A DNA stretch of 64,000 bases from Streptomyces sp. WAC08241 (GCA_007858575.1 CP042279.1:1674001-1738000); one strand, 5' to 3'; shown: positions 32,871-43,268, counted from the stretch's first letter. Notes: generated from the letters alone by a model not told the origin. Numbers and translations: made by a program.

Positions 32871-34006
32871 TCAGGCCGCCGCCCCCGCGCGGGCCGCCTC
32901 GTCCGCCGCCGCCTCCACGAGCGCCCGCAGCCGCGGCGCGACCTCCTCGCCGACCCGGTAGGCCTCTTCGAGGTGCGGGTAGCCGGACAGGACGAACTCG
33001 TCGATGCCGGCCCGCCCGTACTCGAAGAGCCGCCGCGCGACCTCGTCGTGCGAGCCGACCAGGGCCGTGCCCGCGCCCTCGCGGACGAGCCCGATGCCCG
33101 CCCACAGGTTGGGGGAGACGGTCAGGTTCTCGGCGGAGCCGCCGTGCAGCGCGGTCATCCGGGCCTGCCCGGTCGAGTCCATCCGGGCGAACCGCTCCTG
33201 CGAGGCGCGGACCGCCTCCGGGTCGAACCCGGCCAGGATCCGGTCGGCCTCCCGCCAGGCCTCGGCGGCGGTGTCACGGGTGATGACGTGGAGGCGGATC
33301 CCGAAGCGCAGGGCCCGCCCGGCCCGCGCGGCCTTCTCCCGCACCCGGGCGACGCGCTCGGCGACGGCGGCCGGGGCTCGCCCCACAGCAACTGCACCTC
33401 GGCGTGGCGGGCGGCGACCTCTCGGCCTCCGGCGACGCGCCGCCGAAGTAGAGGGCACGGGCGACTCCAGGAAGGGTCGTGCAACCGGGCGTTCTCCACC
33501 CGGACGTGACGGCCGGCCAGGTCGGCGCCGCCGCCGTCGAGCAGCGTCCGCACCACCTCCATGAGCTCGCCGGTCCTGGCGTACCGCTCGTCCTTCGGCA
33601 GGTGGTCGCCGTACGCCCGCTGCTCGACCGGGTCGCCGCCGGTGACCACGTTCAGCGCGATCCGGTCGCCGAAGAGGCGCCGGAAGGTGTCGGCCTGCTG
33701 GGCGATCAGCGTCGGCTGGGCGAGACCGGCCCGGAACGCCACCAGGAAGCCGATCCGCTCCGTCACCGCCGCGACCGCCGGGGTCAGCACCCACGGGTCC
33801 ACGCAGCCGAGTCCCACGGGCGTCAGCAGCTTGGCGAAACCGGCCTGTTCGGCCGCGCGGGCCACCTGTGCCAGATAGCCGAGGTCGGCGCCGCGGCGGG
33901 TCGCGGCGGCGGTGCGGCCCTGGACGGCGGTGACCCCGCCGGGATCGCGGCCGTCACCGCCGGTGGGCAGGAACCAGTGCAGTACGGGGGCGGCGGAAGA
34001 GGACAT
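32871..34006 (-). CDS. LLM-class flavin-dependent monooxygenase (SsuD-like)
   Basis: About 380 residues. Family blocks are [54 protein letters not shown] and [19 protein letters not shown]. It resembles FMNH2-dependent alkanesulfonate monooxygenases that release sulfite from sulfonates. ATG 34006 has a GAGG nine bases upstream. Breaks lie near 33480, 33420 and 33375. A leader peptide with two Cys codons lies upstream on the same strand, supporting a sulfur-starvation role. No SsuABC transporter is in the window, so the role may be in an individual sulfonate or sulfide. Confidence 0.8.
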
Positions 34007-34127
34007 GCGGGCGTACCTCGGAGGAAGTGCGGGCGGGGACGGACGTACGGGACGCCCGCCGGGCGCGGGAAAGGCGGCCGGAGGAACGGGAGTCCGGGGC
34101 CCGGGGCGTCGAACGCGGCGGAACCGG

Positions 34128-34148
34128 CCGGCGGAGGAGGTCCGCCGG
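34128..34148 (-). promoter_or_regulatory. Hairpin between leader peptide and monooxygenase gene
   Basis: Perfect 8-bp stem (CCGGCGGA / TCCGCCGG) with a 5-base loop, in the transcribed leader between the small peptide and the SsuD-like gene. It could be part of an attenuator responding to translation of the upstream Cys codons. Its position after the peptide stop fits, but no alternative antiterminator pairing was demonstrated. Confidence 0.4.
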
Positions 34149-34181
34149 GGCGCGAAGGGAGCGAGGAGAGCCGGGAAGGGC

Positions 34182-34280
34182 TCAGCGACGGGCCGCGCGG
34201 CACCAGCGGTCGACCCGACACAGCATCCCCGCGACACGCAGAAGATCCACGGGGCGACGGGAGACGAGGGCGGGGTCCAT
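34182..34280 (-). CDS. Putative sulfur-responsive leader peptide (32 aa)
   Basis: ATG 34280 with AGGA eight bases upstream opens a 32-codon frame: MDPALVSRRPVDLLRVAG, then a MLCRVDRWCR segment and a basic end. The RRxVDLxRV core followed by Cys residues is the hallmark of a family of small Streptomyces leader peptides found before sulfur-assimilation genes. Established context: such peptides are thought to sense cysteine supply by ribosome stalling. Here it precedes the SsuD-like monooxygenase by 175 bases. It is too short for routine gene callers. Confidence 0.75.
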   Translation of the reverse strand: MDPALVSRRPVDLLRVAGMLCRVDRWCRAARR

Positions 34281-34345
34281 GGGCGCATCCTCGCCGCGCG
34301 GGCGCTCCACTCACAAGTCTCGTCCGTCATGCGGACCGCGGGGTC

Positions 34346-34916
34346 TCAGTGGCCGGGATCCCGCTCCTCCGGCCAGGCGCCCCGGTCGGCGATCCGCAGC
34401 ACCAGGGCGGCGATGTTCCACGCGTCGTCCTCGCCCCGGTGGTGGCGCCTCCAGGGCAGTCCCGCGACCTCCAGGGCCTGCGCCATGCCGGGACGCCGGG
34501 CGAGCCCGTACGCCTCGGTGAAGACCGCCTTCGCGTTGGCGTGGCGCCGCCCGACGGTACCGCGTGCCGGTGGCCCGGCACTGGTGGGCGAACTGCTTGC
34601 GGTCGTACTCGCCCCAGCTCGCCTAGGGCCGCCTCCCCGCCCCGTACGCGGTGGCGAGGAGCCGACAGGCGGCGGCGAAGTCCAGACCGGTGTCGACCTC
34701 CGCCTGCGTCAGGCCGGTCAGTTCGGTGCAGAACGCGCTGACCCGCGAGCGGACCGGACGCACCAGGATCCCGTGCCGGGAGACCCGCTCCCGCGCGTCC
34801 AGGTCGACCACGGTCAGTCCGATCTCGATGATCTCGCTCACCGTGCCGGGCGGGCGCTCGCCCTCCCAGCAGGTCGCCTCGACGTCGACGACGTTGACCA
34901 AGCCCCCGTGTTCCAT
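34346..34916 (-). CDS. DnaQ-like 3'-5' exonuclease (DEDDh)
   Basis: About 190 residues. Motif I is VNVVDVEATCW (Asp, Glu), then IIEIGLTVVDL, a middle Asp, and motif III HHRGEDDAWNIAALVLRI (His, Asp). This is the KapD/ERI1-like branch; members act on RNA or DNA 3' ends. ATG 34916 (MEHGGLVNVV) is preferred over an upstream GTG at 34952. Breaks lie near 34622 and 34550, both in G/C runs; a TAG at 34622 is an artefact of the first. Confidence 0.8.
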
Positions 34917-34967
34917 GCGGACGAGCGTAGGGCGCGCCGCCACCGGCGGCACCCGGTTTTCCGGGGC

Positions 34968-35637
34968 TCAGTCCGCGTCCCGCCCCAGGACCTCGCGCAG
35001 GGCCGCCACCGCGTGCGCCCGGTGCTCGTCGAGCCGGCGGACGGCGGCCTCTCGTCGCCGTGCCGGAGCGCGGAGATCACGGCCTGGTGCTCCCGCACGG
35101 CCAGCTTCCGGTGCGGGGCGTCCGCGTAGTACAGCGAGCGGTACGCGTCGGTGGCGTCCCACAGGGTCGCGATGAGGCGCACGAGGCGCGGCATCCCGGA
35201 CGCCTCGATCAGGGTGAAGTGGAAGAGCCGGTTCGCCGCCGCCATCGCGGGCACGTCCCCGTCGGCCGCGGCCCGCTCCACCTCGCGCTGGATCCCTTCG
35301 AGCGCGCCGACCGTGCCCTCCGGCATCCGCACCGCGGCCAGGCGGACCGCCTCCGTCTCCAGGAGCTCCCGGATCCGGTAGATCTCTCCAGGTCGCCGAG
35401 CGAGAGCTCCGCGACGAAGTAGCCCCTGTGTATGTGATGGACCACCAGACCCTCGGCCTCCAGGGCCTTGAGCGCCTCGCGCAGCGGCACCCGGCTCACC
35501 TCGAACCGCGCCGCGAGGGCGTCCTGGCGGATCTGGTCGCCCGGCTTCAGCTCCCCGGTGGTGATGGCGCGCCGCAGTTCCTCCAGGACGAACTGCTGGG
35601 CGGTCTGCGGCCGCCGCTTCTGCACCGCGCTGCTCAT
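34968..35637 (-). CDS. GntR-family regulator with FCD domain
   Basis: About 224 residues. The winged helix is ALAARFEVSRVPLREALKAL, after FVLEELRRAITTGELKPGDQ. The FCD effector domain follows with IYRIRELLETEAVRL, ANRLFHFTLIEASG and REHQAVISALRHGD, including the metal-binding Asp/His positions. Breaks lie near 35388 and 35052. It lies at the end of the CoA-transferase arm, and is the natural candidate to bind the dyads between CoA-transferase and gcdH, responding to a dicarboxylate or acyl-CoA. Confidence 0.87.
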
Positions 35638-35745
35638 CCCCTGTGACCTTCCGTTCCTCGTGCCGCCGCTCCGGGGAGCGCCCCGTCGGCGGACGGCTCT
35701 CCGGCGGTGACCATCTTCCCACGGATCTTCCGGATCTTCCCCGGG

Positions 35746-36944
35746 TCAGGGCGCGCCCGAGGTCCGTCCCTCCGCGCCGAGCACGGCGTCCGTGTGCTCG
35801 CCCAGGCGCGGGGAGCGGCCCGGTAGGAGGGCGGGGTGGCGCCGAACCGGATCGGATGGGCGACCTGGCCGGGGCCGGCCGCGGACTCGGGGACGCGCGG
35901 GGCGAGCCCCAGTCGGTCGGCCAGGTCGAAGGCGGCCGCCAGGTCGTTGACGGGCCCGCAGGGCACGCCGGCCGCCGTCAGCTCCTCGCACCAGGCGTCG
36001 GCGGTACGGCTTCCGAGCGGCCCGGCGAGGGCCGCCGCCAGTTCCTCCCGGTGGGCCACCCGGGCCGCGTTGGTCGCGAAGCGCCCGTCCCCGGCCGTCT
36101 CCGGCAGGCCGAGCCGCTCGCACAGCGCCCGGAACTGCCGGTCGTTGCCCACCGCCAGGACCAGCGGCCGGTCCTCCGCCCTCGAACACCTCGTACGGGG
36201 TGATGCTCGGGTGCCGGTTCCCCATCGCGCGCGGCACGACCCCCGCCCCCAGGTACGCGGCGGCCTGGTTGGTGAGCGCGGAGAGCAGGGAGCCGAGCAG
36301 CGAGACCTCCACGCGCTGGCCTCGCCGGTGCGCTCCCGGTGCCGGAGCGCGGCGAGCACGCCCATCCCCGCGTGCAGACCGGTGACGACGTCGACCAGGG
36401 CGACCCCCGTCTTCGTCCCCGGACCGTCCGGCTCGCCCGTCACGCTCATCAGACCGCCCATGGCCTGGACGAGCAGGTCGTACCCCGGGAGCCGGGCGCC
36501 CTCCGCGGTCCCGAAACCGGTCACCGAGCAGTAGACGAGCCCCGGGTTCGTCGCCCGCACGTCCTCGTGGCCGAGGCCCAGCTTCTCCATCGTGCCGGGG
36601 CGGAAGTTCTCCACCAGGACGTCCGCCCGGTCCACGATCGCGCGCGCCGCCGCCAGGTCCCCGGGATCCGTCAGATCGAGCGACACGGAGCGCTTGTTCC
36701 GGTTCACCCCGAGGAAGTACGTGGCCTCCCCGCCCGCGAACGGCGGCCCCCACGCGCGCGTGTCGTCGCCGGTCCCCGGCCGCTCGATCTTGATCACGTC
36801 CGCGCCCAGATCGGCGAGGAGCATCGTCATGTACGGCCCGGCGAGGACCCGGCCGAAGTCCGCGACGACGATCCCGGACAGGGCGCCGGGCGCGGTGTCG
36901 GGCTCGGGCGCGATCTCGGACGGGGCCGGCTGGTCTGCGCGCAT
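35746..36944 (-). CDS. CaiB/BaiF family class III CoA-transferase
   Basis: About 400 residues. Blocks include [45 protein letters not shown] and [20 protein letters not shown], whose Asp is the catalytic residue. ATG 36944 follows GAGGAGA. Breaks lie near 36320, 36180 and 35818; correcting the last gives the end GRTSGAP at 35746. It is divergent from glutaryl-CoA dehydrogenase, so a glutarate (or succinate:glutarate) CoA-transferase role is likely, as in the Pseudomonas gcdH pair. The donor cannot be told from sequence. Confidence 0.85.
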
Positions 36945-36972
36945 TCCGCTCTCCTCGGGATCGGCGGCCGGA

Positions 36973-37000
36973 CATGGGATCCAACGCATCGGATCCCATG
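36973..37000. promoter_or_regulatory. Perfect 10-bp dyad in the gcdH/CoA-transferase promoter region
   Basis: CATGGGATCC (36973-36982) and GGATCCCATG (36991-37000) are perfect inverted repeats around an 8-base spacer, just upstream of the CoA-transferase start. The shared GGATCC core recurs in the neighbouring pair, which suggests one regulator, probably the GntR protein at 34968. Confidence 0.65.
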
Positions 37001-37008
37001 CATCGGAT

Positions 37009-37081
37009 TCGGATATTGGATCCAGTCCACCGGACCGTAGGGCCGGGCCGGCGGATTTTCAATACTGGATCCAATATCCGA
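37009..37081. promoter_or_regulatory. Pair of inverted 18-bp elements upstream of gcdH
   Basis: TCGGATATTGGATCCAGT (37009-37026) is repeated as its exact reverse complement at 37064-37081, separated by 37 bases. Each copy contains the near-palindrome TTGGATCCAA/G. The spacing of 55 bases centre to centre (about five helical turns) would allow looping by a dimeric regulator over both divergent promoters. Confidence 0.7.
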
Positions 37082-37142
37082 TGTCCGGCTACGCTTCGGC
37101 ACGCCGAGTCGTCGCCAGTCGCCCACCGCCAGGAGGCCGTCC

Positions 37143-38324
37143 GTGAAGTCGTCGTCCACCCCCGTCCACCCCTTCGACCTGCTCGCCGTCGACGGACTCC
37201 TGACCGACGAGGAGCGCGAGATCCGGCGCACCGTGCGGGCCGTCGCCGACCGCGAGCTGCGGCCGCACGTCGCCGGCTGGTTCGAGAAGGGCGAGATCCC
37301 CGCCCGCGAGCTCGCCCGCACCCTCGGCGGGACCGGCGTGCTCGGCATGCACCTGGAGGGCTACGGCTGCGCGGGCACCAACTCCGTCGCGTACGGCCTG
37401 GCCTGTCTGGAGCTGGAGGCCGTCGACTCGGGACTGCGCTCCCTCGTCTCCGTGCAGGGCTCCCTCGCCATGTACGCGATCTGGAAGTACGGCTCGGAGG
37501 AGCAGAAGCGGCGGTGGCTGCCGAAGATGGCGGCGGGCGAGTACATCGGCTGCTTCGGCCTCACCGAGCCGGACGCCGGTTCGGACCCCGGCGCCATGCG
37601 GACCAACGCCAAGCGGGACGGCTCCGACTGGGTGCTCAACGGCACCAAGATGTGGATCACCAACGGCTCCGTCGCCGACGTGGCCGTCGTCTGGGCCCGC
37701 ACCGAGGACGGCGTCCGCGGCTTCCTCGTCCCGGCCGGTACCCCCGGCTTCAGCGCCCCCGAGATCAGGATGAAGCTGTCGCTGCGGGCGAGCGTCACCA
37801 GCGAACTGGTCCTGGAGGACGTACGGCTCCCGGCCGACGCGATGCTGCCGGAGGCCCGTGGTCTCTCCGGCCCGCTCGGCTGCCTCAACGAGGCCCGCTT
37901 CGGCATCGTCTTCGGCGCGCTCGGCGCCGCCCGCGACTGTCTGGAGACGGCGATCTCCTACGCCCGGGACCGCACCGTCTTCGCCCGTTCCCTCGCCTCG
38001 TACCAGTTGACGCAGCAGAAGCTCGCGGACATGTCCGTCGAGCTCGGCAAGGGCATGCTCCTCGCCCTCCACCTGGGCCGCCTGAAGGACGCGGGCGCGC
38101 TCACCCCCGAACAGGTCAGCGTCGGCAAGCTGAACAACGTGCGCGAGGCGATCGCGATCGCCCGCGAGTGCCGCACGATCCTGGGCGCCAACGGCATCAC
38201 CCTGGAGTACCCGGTCCTGCGCCACGCCAACAACCTGGAGTCGGTGCTCACCTACGAGGGCACGAGCGAGGTCCACTCCCTGGTCATCGGCAAGGCGCTC
38301 ACCGGCGAGCAGGCGTTCCGCTGA
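37143..38324 (+). CDS. gcdH: Glutaryl-CoA dehydrogenase (acyl-CoA dehydrogenase family)
   Basis: Intact, 393 residues. GTG 37143 follows GGAGG in CAGGAGGCC. FAD/substrate blocks are [32 protein letters not shown] and [18 protein letters not shown]. The catalytic Glu is in [10 protein letters not shown] near residue 377, and the Arg-containing segment (SLRAS) is typical of the GCDH branch. It oxidatively decarboxylates glutaryl-CoA to crotonyl-CoA in lysine/glutarate catabolism. Divergent from the CoA-transferase and GntR genes, which together would form a glutarate-utilisation unit. Confidence 0.9.
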   Translation: MKSSSTPVHPFDLLAVDGLLTDEEREIRRTVRAVADRELRPHVAGWFEKGEIPARELARTLGGTGVLGMHLEGYGCAGTNSVAYGLACLELEAVDSGLRSLVSVQGSLAMYAIWKYGSEEQKRRWLPKMAAGEYIGCFGLTEPDAGSDPGAMRTNAKRDGSDWVLNGTKMWITNGSVADVAVVWARTEDGVRGFLVPAGTPGFSAPEIRMKLSLRASVTSELVLEDVRLPADAMLPEARGLSGPLGCLNEARFGIVFGALGAARDCLETAISYARDRTVFARSLASYQLTQQKLADMSVELGKGMLLALHLGRLKDAGALTPEQVSVGKLNNVREAIAIARECRTILGANGITLEYPVLRHANNLESVLTYEGTSEVHSLVIGKALTGEQAFR

Positions 38325-38375
38325 GCCGTCCGCCGAGCCGTCCCGCCCGCCCGGCCGTCCGGCCGCGGCGGGCCC

Positions 38376-38873
38376 TCAGCCCGCCGTGACCCGCCGGACG
38401 AAGGCGTCGAGGTTGGCCGTCGTACGGGCGATCTGCTCGTCGAGGGTGAGGGACTCTCCTGGCGCCGGCCGCGCAGCTTCGGCTGCCGCTTGCCCCGGAC
38501 GTAGAGGGAGCAGGCGAGGTCGGCGCAGAGGTAGATCCCGACCGTGTTCCCTCGCGGCCGCGGCTCCCGGCGAGCGGCGCCACGAGGAGCGTCACGCCCG
38601 AGGAGGCGTGCCCGGTCAGACAGATCTGGCACATGCTCGACTTCACGGCGCTGGTCCGGCCGGCGGCCGGGACCCGCAGGGACACCCCGAGCGGCCCGTC
38701 CTCGTGCGGGACGACCAGGTGCGCGCAGCGGCGCGCCCGGGTCGACCCAGCCGAGGAAGTCCAGGTCGTCCCAGGGAGCTCGGCGAAGTCGAGCGGCAGC
38801 TTGAGCGGGCCGCCTCGCCCTTGGTGCAGTTCACGAAGGACGAGCGGATCTGTTTGTCGGTCAGCGGTTCCAC
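38376..38873 (-). CDS. FBP/FusB-like treble-clef zinc-finger protein
   Basis: About 166 residues. EPLTDKQIRSSFVNCTKGEA starts the EF-G-binding-protein-like domain; four Cys (MCQICLTGH and IYLCADLACSLYV) form the treble-clef zinc site. FusB-type proteins bind elongation factor G and rescue it from fusidic acid; actinobacterial homologues are uncharacterised. GTG 38873 is chosen by family length. Breaks lie near 38805, 38770, 38560 and 38460. It converges on gcdH. Confidence 0.75.
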
Positions 38874-38909
38874 CCGGTGGACCGTACACGTGTCGTTCCG
38901 GACGGGCAT

Positions 38910-38962
38910 CCGAATAAGGCGGCGCCCCACGGGACGGCCCCGTGGGGCGCCGCCTTATTCGG
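38910..38962. terminator. Very strong 23-bp stem terminator
   Basis: The arm at 38910-38932 is the exact reverse complement of 38940-38962, with a 7-base loop. AATAAGG / CCTTATT at the outer ends gives a U-containing tail in either direction. It directly follows the DUF6777 gene stop and lies upstream of the FBP gene, so it terminates the DUF6777 transcript and isolates the FBP promoter. Confidence 0.85.
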
Positions 38963-38963
38963 T

Positions 38964-40342
38964 CTAGGCCGAGGGGCCGGAGCCGGGGCGGGAGGCGACG
39001 CCGGGGAGCCCACCGAGCCGCTCGTGTTCGGGTCGGCCGGGGTGTCGCCCGGCGTGTCGGCCGGGCCGTCCGGCGCCGGACCCGAGTTCGGGGCCGAGGA
39101 GTCGGGCGGGCCGGCGGCTCGGGCGGTGCCGAGGAGTCCGGCCGGGGCGAGTCCGGCCGGGGGAGTCGGGCCGGGGCGACGAGTCCGGCGGCGGGGACGA
39201 GTCCGGGGGCGCGGACGAGTCGGACGGCGTGTCCGGGGAGGACGTCGACGGGCCGGGGAGGTGCCGTCGGAGGGCAGGGCGACGCGCCCGGCGGACACGG
39301 TGCCGGAGAGGTCGAGGTCGGCGGCGAGGTCGGCTCGTCCCGGTCGCCGGTGTCGCCGTGCTTCCGCGCGAACCAGCCGCCGTCCTCGGGGTCGTACACC
39401 ACGAAGGTGTTCACGGCCGTCGGGGCGGGCGCGACGGCGACCACCTGGTCGGCGTCGTAGCCCTGCCAGGGTGCCCGTCGTCCGGGGGTTCTTCTGCGGG
39501 ACCGGTTCGGTCAGCGGGTTGCCGCAGGCGCAGCGCACCCGCGGCACGCCCCGGTCGTCGACCAGGACCGCCGTGCCGGACTGGAGGACCGCCTGGTACG
39601 CGGTGGCGGAGCCGTCCTTGAAGCCGTGGTTCGTCACCCGGGTGTCGGCCCGGAGCTGGAGCGGGGTGAGGGAGCGCAGGTAGCCGGGCACCTCGTTCGC
39701 CGAGACGCGCAGGACCGAGGCGAAGGCCGCGTTCTTCGCGGGCTCGCCGGAGAGGTAGCGCACCTGCTGCTCCACGTCGCAGCTCGCCACCGACTTCGTC
39801 CCGCCGTAGAGGCCGGGCGCGGCGCCCGAGACCCGGGGCGTGGCGGCTTCCGCGGAACCGGTGCGGGGCGGCAGCGAGGGCGGCGGGGCGGAGTCGGTGG
39901 AGCGGGCCGTCGACTGGGTGAAGGGGTCCGGTCCGGTCGAGGAGGCGCTCTGCAGGAAGACCTCCCCGCCGCCGACGTTCGTCGTGCCGCCGTCGTCGCC
40001 GGAGCGGCTGGTGAGCACGACGATCAGGGCGACGGCCGCCACGAGCACGGCGGTGATCGAGGCGACCTTCGGGACGGAACGCCACCACGGGCCGCCGCCC
40101 TTGCCGCCGTCACCGGGATAGCGGGACGAGCCCCCGCCGTCCGGGCCGCCACCGGAGCCGCCCGAACCCCCGGAGCCGCCCGAGCCGCCGGAACCCCCGG
40201 AGCCGCCGGAGGGCGGTCCGGTCGGCGGCGGGGGCCGGCGGCGTTCGGGCGTGTGCTCGGGCCGGAGAGGGGGCCCGAGGGGGACCTGTCGGGGGACCGA
40301 CGGCGGACCGGACGGAGGGCCGGACGGCGGGTGGGAAGTCAC
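38964..40342 (-). CDS. DUF6777 membrane-anchored protein with low-complexity tails
   Basis: About 460 residues. A cytoplasmic Pro-rich start (PPSGPPSGPP, then GGS repeats) is followed by one membrane helix (ITAVLVAAVALIVVLTS). The DUF6777 ectodomain runs from GGEVFLQSASSTGPDPFTQS through LYGGTKSVASCDVEQQVRYL, HGFKDGSATAYQAVLQ and RVRCACGNPL, with three Cys. A Pro/Ser/Asp-rich C-terminal tail ends at TAG 38964-38966 in the favoured frame. GTG 40342 follows AAGGGA. Breaks lie near 39465 and, repeatedly, in the tail (39340-39130), so the exact C-terminus is unsure. Function unknown; it neighbours the streptophobe and kinase genes. Confidence 0.7.
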
Positions 40343-40556
40343 GTTTTTCCCTTTCTTCCGTTCCGGGCCCATTGTGCGCCGACCGGTGTCCGCCCGCAAG
40401 CGGAGGCACCCGATCCCGCGACGTCCCGCGACCCGGCCCCGGCCCGGTCCCATGATCTGACCGCGGTCCCATGACTGCCCCCCGGCCCGGCCCCACCCGG
40501 AGGCCCGGCATTCCGTCCGCAAGCGCGTGTCCGTACCCGGTACTAGCGTGGTCACC

Positions 40557-41921
40557 GTGAGCAGCAGGCCTCCCACCCCCACGCGGCCCGCCGCGACCCC
40601 GACCGGGTCCTTCGCCCGGATCGCCCTCCAGGCCCTGGTGGCCGTGGTCGCCGGGTACCTCTCGATGGGCGTCGTCGCCGCACTCGGCCTCCGGGTCGCG
40701 GGCGCTGCCGACCTGCCCGGCGGCTTCACCGCCGTCCTCGCCGCCGTCGTCGTCATGGCCTCGGGCGGCGAGGTCTGACTCTCCGGCGACGCCGGAGCCC
40801 TCGCCGGGACCCAGGCCCAACTGACCGCCATGCCCCTCACCGTCACCCTGGTGGGCGCACTGGTCGCCGGTTACTGCTTCCTGCGTCCCCTGCGCCACCA
40901 CGCGGTGACCGGCGCCCGCGAACTCCTGCTCCGCGCCGCGGCCGTCGTCGTCCTCTGGCTGATCGCCCTCGCGGGGATCTCCGCCCTCGCCCGTCACGAC
41001 TTCCGGATCACCCTCGGAGGTCAGGAGACCGAGGACCCGCTCACGGACCTCTTCGGCGACCTCCTCGACTCCGTGAACCCGACCGTCGGCTTCCGCGCCG
41101 CCCTCGGACCCACGCTCCTCTACGGCCTCCTGTGGATCCTCGGCGTGCTCCTCGTTGCCCTCCTCGTCTCCCCGCAGGGCCCCCTGCCGTCCCGGCTCGT
41201 CCGCTACCAGGAACCCGTCCGGCCCGCCGCCCACGCGATGCTCCTCCTGCTCCTCGCGTACGTGCTCGTGGGCCTGGCCGCCGGCCTCGTCGTCGCGGCG
41301 ACCAGGGGCCGTCCCGCCGACACCTTCGCGGTCCTCCTCCTCGGCCTGCCCAACATCACCTGGGTCGCCCTCGGCGTGGGCATCGGCGGCTCCTGGGAGG
41401 GCAGGGCGGAAGGTCCCTTCGGGCTGCCCGTGCCGCAGGTCCTCGACGCCGTCCTGCGCGACGGGAGCGGTGACGCCTCGAAGCTCTCGACCATCGACCT
41501 GTCCTCGCTCGCCGCACAGGACGGACGGGCCTGGTGGCTGCTCCCCGTCGCCGCCGTCCTGGTCCTCGCCGCCGCCTTCGCCGCCGCCGTGCGCTCCCCG
41601 GCCCGCACCCGGCCCTGGCAGCACTCCCTGCGCCTGGGCGTCGCCTTCGCGCTCACCATGCTGGTCGCCGCCCCGGTCACCCTCGTCGAGGCCCGCTTCG
41701 GCCTCTCGGTCCTCGGCATCGGCGAACTCGACTCGCTCGGCGGGCAGGTGCTGCTGCGCCCGCACGTCTGGGCGATCGCCGGCCTCGCGCTCCTCTGGGG
41801 CCTGGTCCTCGGCCTCCTCGGCGGCCTCCTGGCCTCCCGGGTCCGACGGAAGGGCGAGGTGGGGCGGCCGGTCCACCGCGAGGACGGCGCCGGCCCGCCG
41901 GGGCCGTCGGCCGCCCCGTAA
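40557..41921 (+). CDS. Streptophobe family membrane protein, interrupted by one in-frame TGA
   Basis: About 454 codons from GTG 40557. About ten hydrophobic segments (VAVVAGYLSMGVVAALGL, MLLLLLAYVLVGLAAGLVV, WAIAGLALLWGLVLGLLGG). The frame is uninterrupted except for TGA at 40776-40778 between ASGGEV and LSGDAGALAGTQA. Both sides are in the same frame, so this is not a homopolymer slip: either a base error, a true nonsense mutation, or readthrough. A TACTAGCGT -10-like box ends about eight bases before the GTG, so the transcript may be nearly leaderless. It converges on the kinase gene, 11 bases away. Function unknown. Confidence 0.75.
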
Positions 41922-41932
41922 CCCCCGGCGGT

Positions 41933-42925
41933 CTACAGCTCCCGGAACACCGGCCGCGCCCACGCGGGCGGGGCGGGCGGCGGGCCGAGCGGGCGGGGCG
42001 CCCCGGCCACCGCCGGGCCCGCTCTCTCCCGGGGCGCCCGACGCCAGGGCGGCGCGCAACTGGGTGACGAACTCCAGGCAGGTCCCGTACCGCTCCTCCG
42101 GCGTCTTCGCCAGTGCCTTCGCGAAGACCGCGTCAGCCGCCCCCGGGAGCTCCGGCCGCGCCTCGGAGACGGGCGGCGGCGGATCGTACTGCTGCGCCCA
42201 CAGCACCGCCCAGTCGGTGTCCCGGCGGAACGGCGGCGCGCCCACCAGCGTCTCGAACACCACGCACGCCAGGCCGTACACGTCGCACCGGCCGTCGACC
42301 GGCTTTCCCGAGATCTGCTCGGGCGCCACGTAGTCCAGGGTGCCCACGAACTCGCCCACCGTCGTGAAGCCCGTCAGGACAGGGACTTCTTGGTCAGGCC
42401 GAAGTCGGTCAGGTAGACGTGCTCCGGATGGTCGCGGTCGGTCCCCTCGGCCACCAGGATGTTGCCGGGCTTCACGTCCCGGTGCACGAGGTCGTGCGCG
42501 TGCGCCGCGTCCAGGGCCGAGGCCACCTGCACGGCGATCCTGCCCGCCTTCGCCGGCGGCAGCGGACCCTCGCGGTGCAGCAGGGCCACCAGGTCCTGTC
42601 CCGCGACGTACCGCATGGCGATGTAGAGCACGCCCTCCGTCTCGCCCGCCTCGAAGACCGGCACGATGTGCGGGTGGTCGATCGAGGCGGCGACCCGCGA
42701 CTCGTGCGCGAAGCGCTTGCGGAAGGTGTCGTTGCGGGCCAGCTCGGGCGCCAGCAGCTTCAGCGCCACCGTGCGGTCGAGCCGCAGGTCCCGCGCCCGG
42801 TACACCACCGCCATGCCGCCGCGCCCGATCTCGCCCTCCAGGCGGTAGCCGGCGACCTCCTTGCCGACGAGCCCCGACGGCCGGCCCGCCGGAAGACCCG
42901 GGTCGGCGTGCGCCCCGCCGGCCAT
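41933..42925 (-). CDS. Serine/threonine protein kinase (PknB type, soluble)
   Basis: About 331 residues. The Gly loop is EIGRGGMAVVYRARD, with VALKLL (Lys), HRDVKPGN (catalytic loop), YLTDFGLTKKSL (DFG) and DYVAPEQISG. After the kinase domain comes a short Pro-rich tail (APPAWARPVFREL) without a membrane segment, unlike PknB. ATG 42925 overlaps the stop of the Pro-rich gene by one base. Breaks lie near 42375 and 42040. It is co-transcribed with an FHA-ABC exporter and is the expected kinase for its phosphothreonine-dependent control. Confidence 0.87.
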
Positions 42926-43268
42926 CAGCCCTCACCCGTCGGAGGTCGCCGCACGACGTGCGTCGGAGGCGGTGGCTCCACGGCTTCGGGCGGTCGCTCC
43001 ACGACCTGGTCAGGGGCGGCGGGTCCGCTGCTTCGGGCGGTCGCTCCACGACCTGGGTCGGAGGCGGGTGGTTCACGGCTCCGGGCGGTTGCTCCGCCAC
43101 CTGGGTCGGGGGCCGTTCCGCCACCTGTGTCGGCGGTCGCTCCGCCACCCGCGTCGGATCGTGCCCGGCGGGCACCACCCGGTGGGCTCGTGCCCGTCGT
43201 CCGCCGGCCTCTCCGCGGGCGCGGGCTCCCCGCTCGGAGCCCCCGGACGACGGGCGGGAAGCGGTCAC
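42925..43268 (-). CDS. Proline-rich repeat protein with TQVAERPP units
   Basis: About 115 residues. GTG 43268 overlaps the stop of the SH3-like gene (GTGA) and the TGA overlaps the kinase ATG, so it sits translationally coupled in the operon. After a basic start come five to six degenerate repeats of (P)TQVAERPP / TQVVERPPEA / THVVRRPP. One frame break near 43010 joins DPPP to DQVVERPPEA. There is no fold prediction, but the regularly spaced Thr before a small hydrophobic residue looks like kinase or FHA targets. It may instead be an in-frame extension separating two proteins. Confidence 0.55.

Noticed and set aside
37089..38276. Long minus-strand ORF (395 codons)
   Set aside because: It is antisense to the intact gcdH and has no recognisable domain.
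40140..40215. Repeat in DUF6777 gene as a mobile or regulatory element
   Set aside because: It simply encodes a Gly-Gly-Ser linker (GGSGGSGG) in the cytoplasmic tail.
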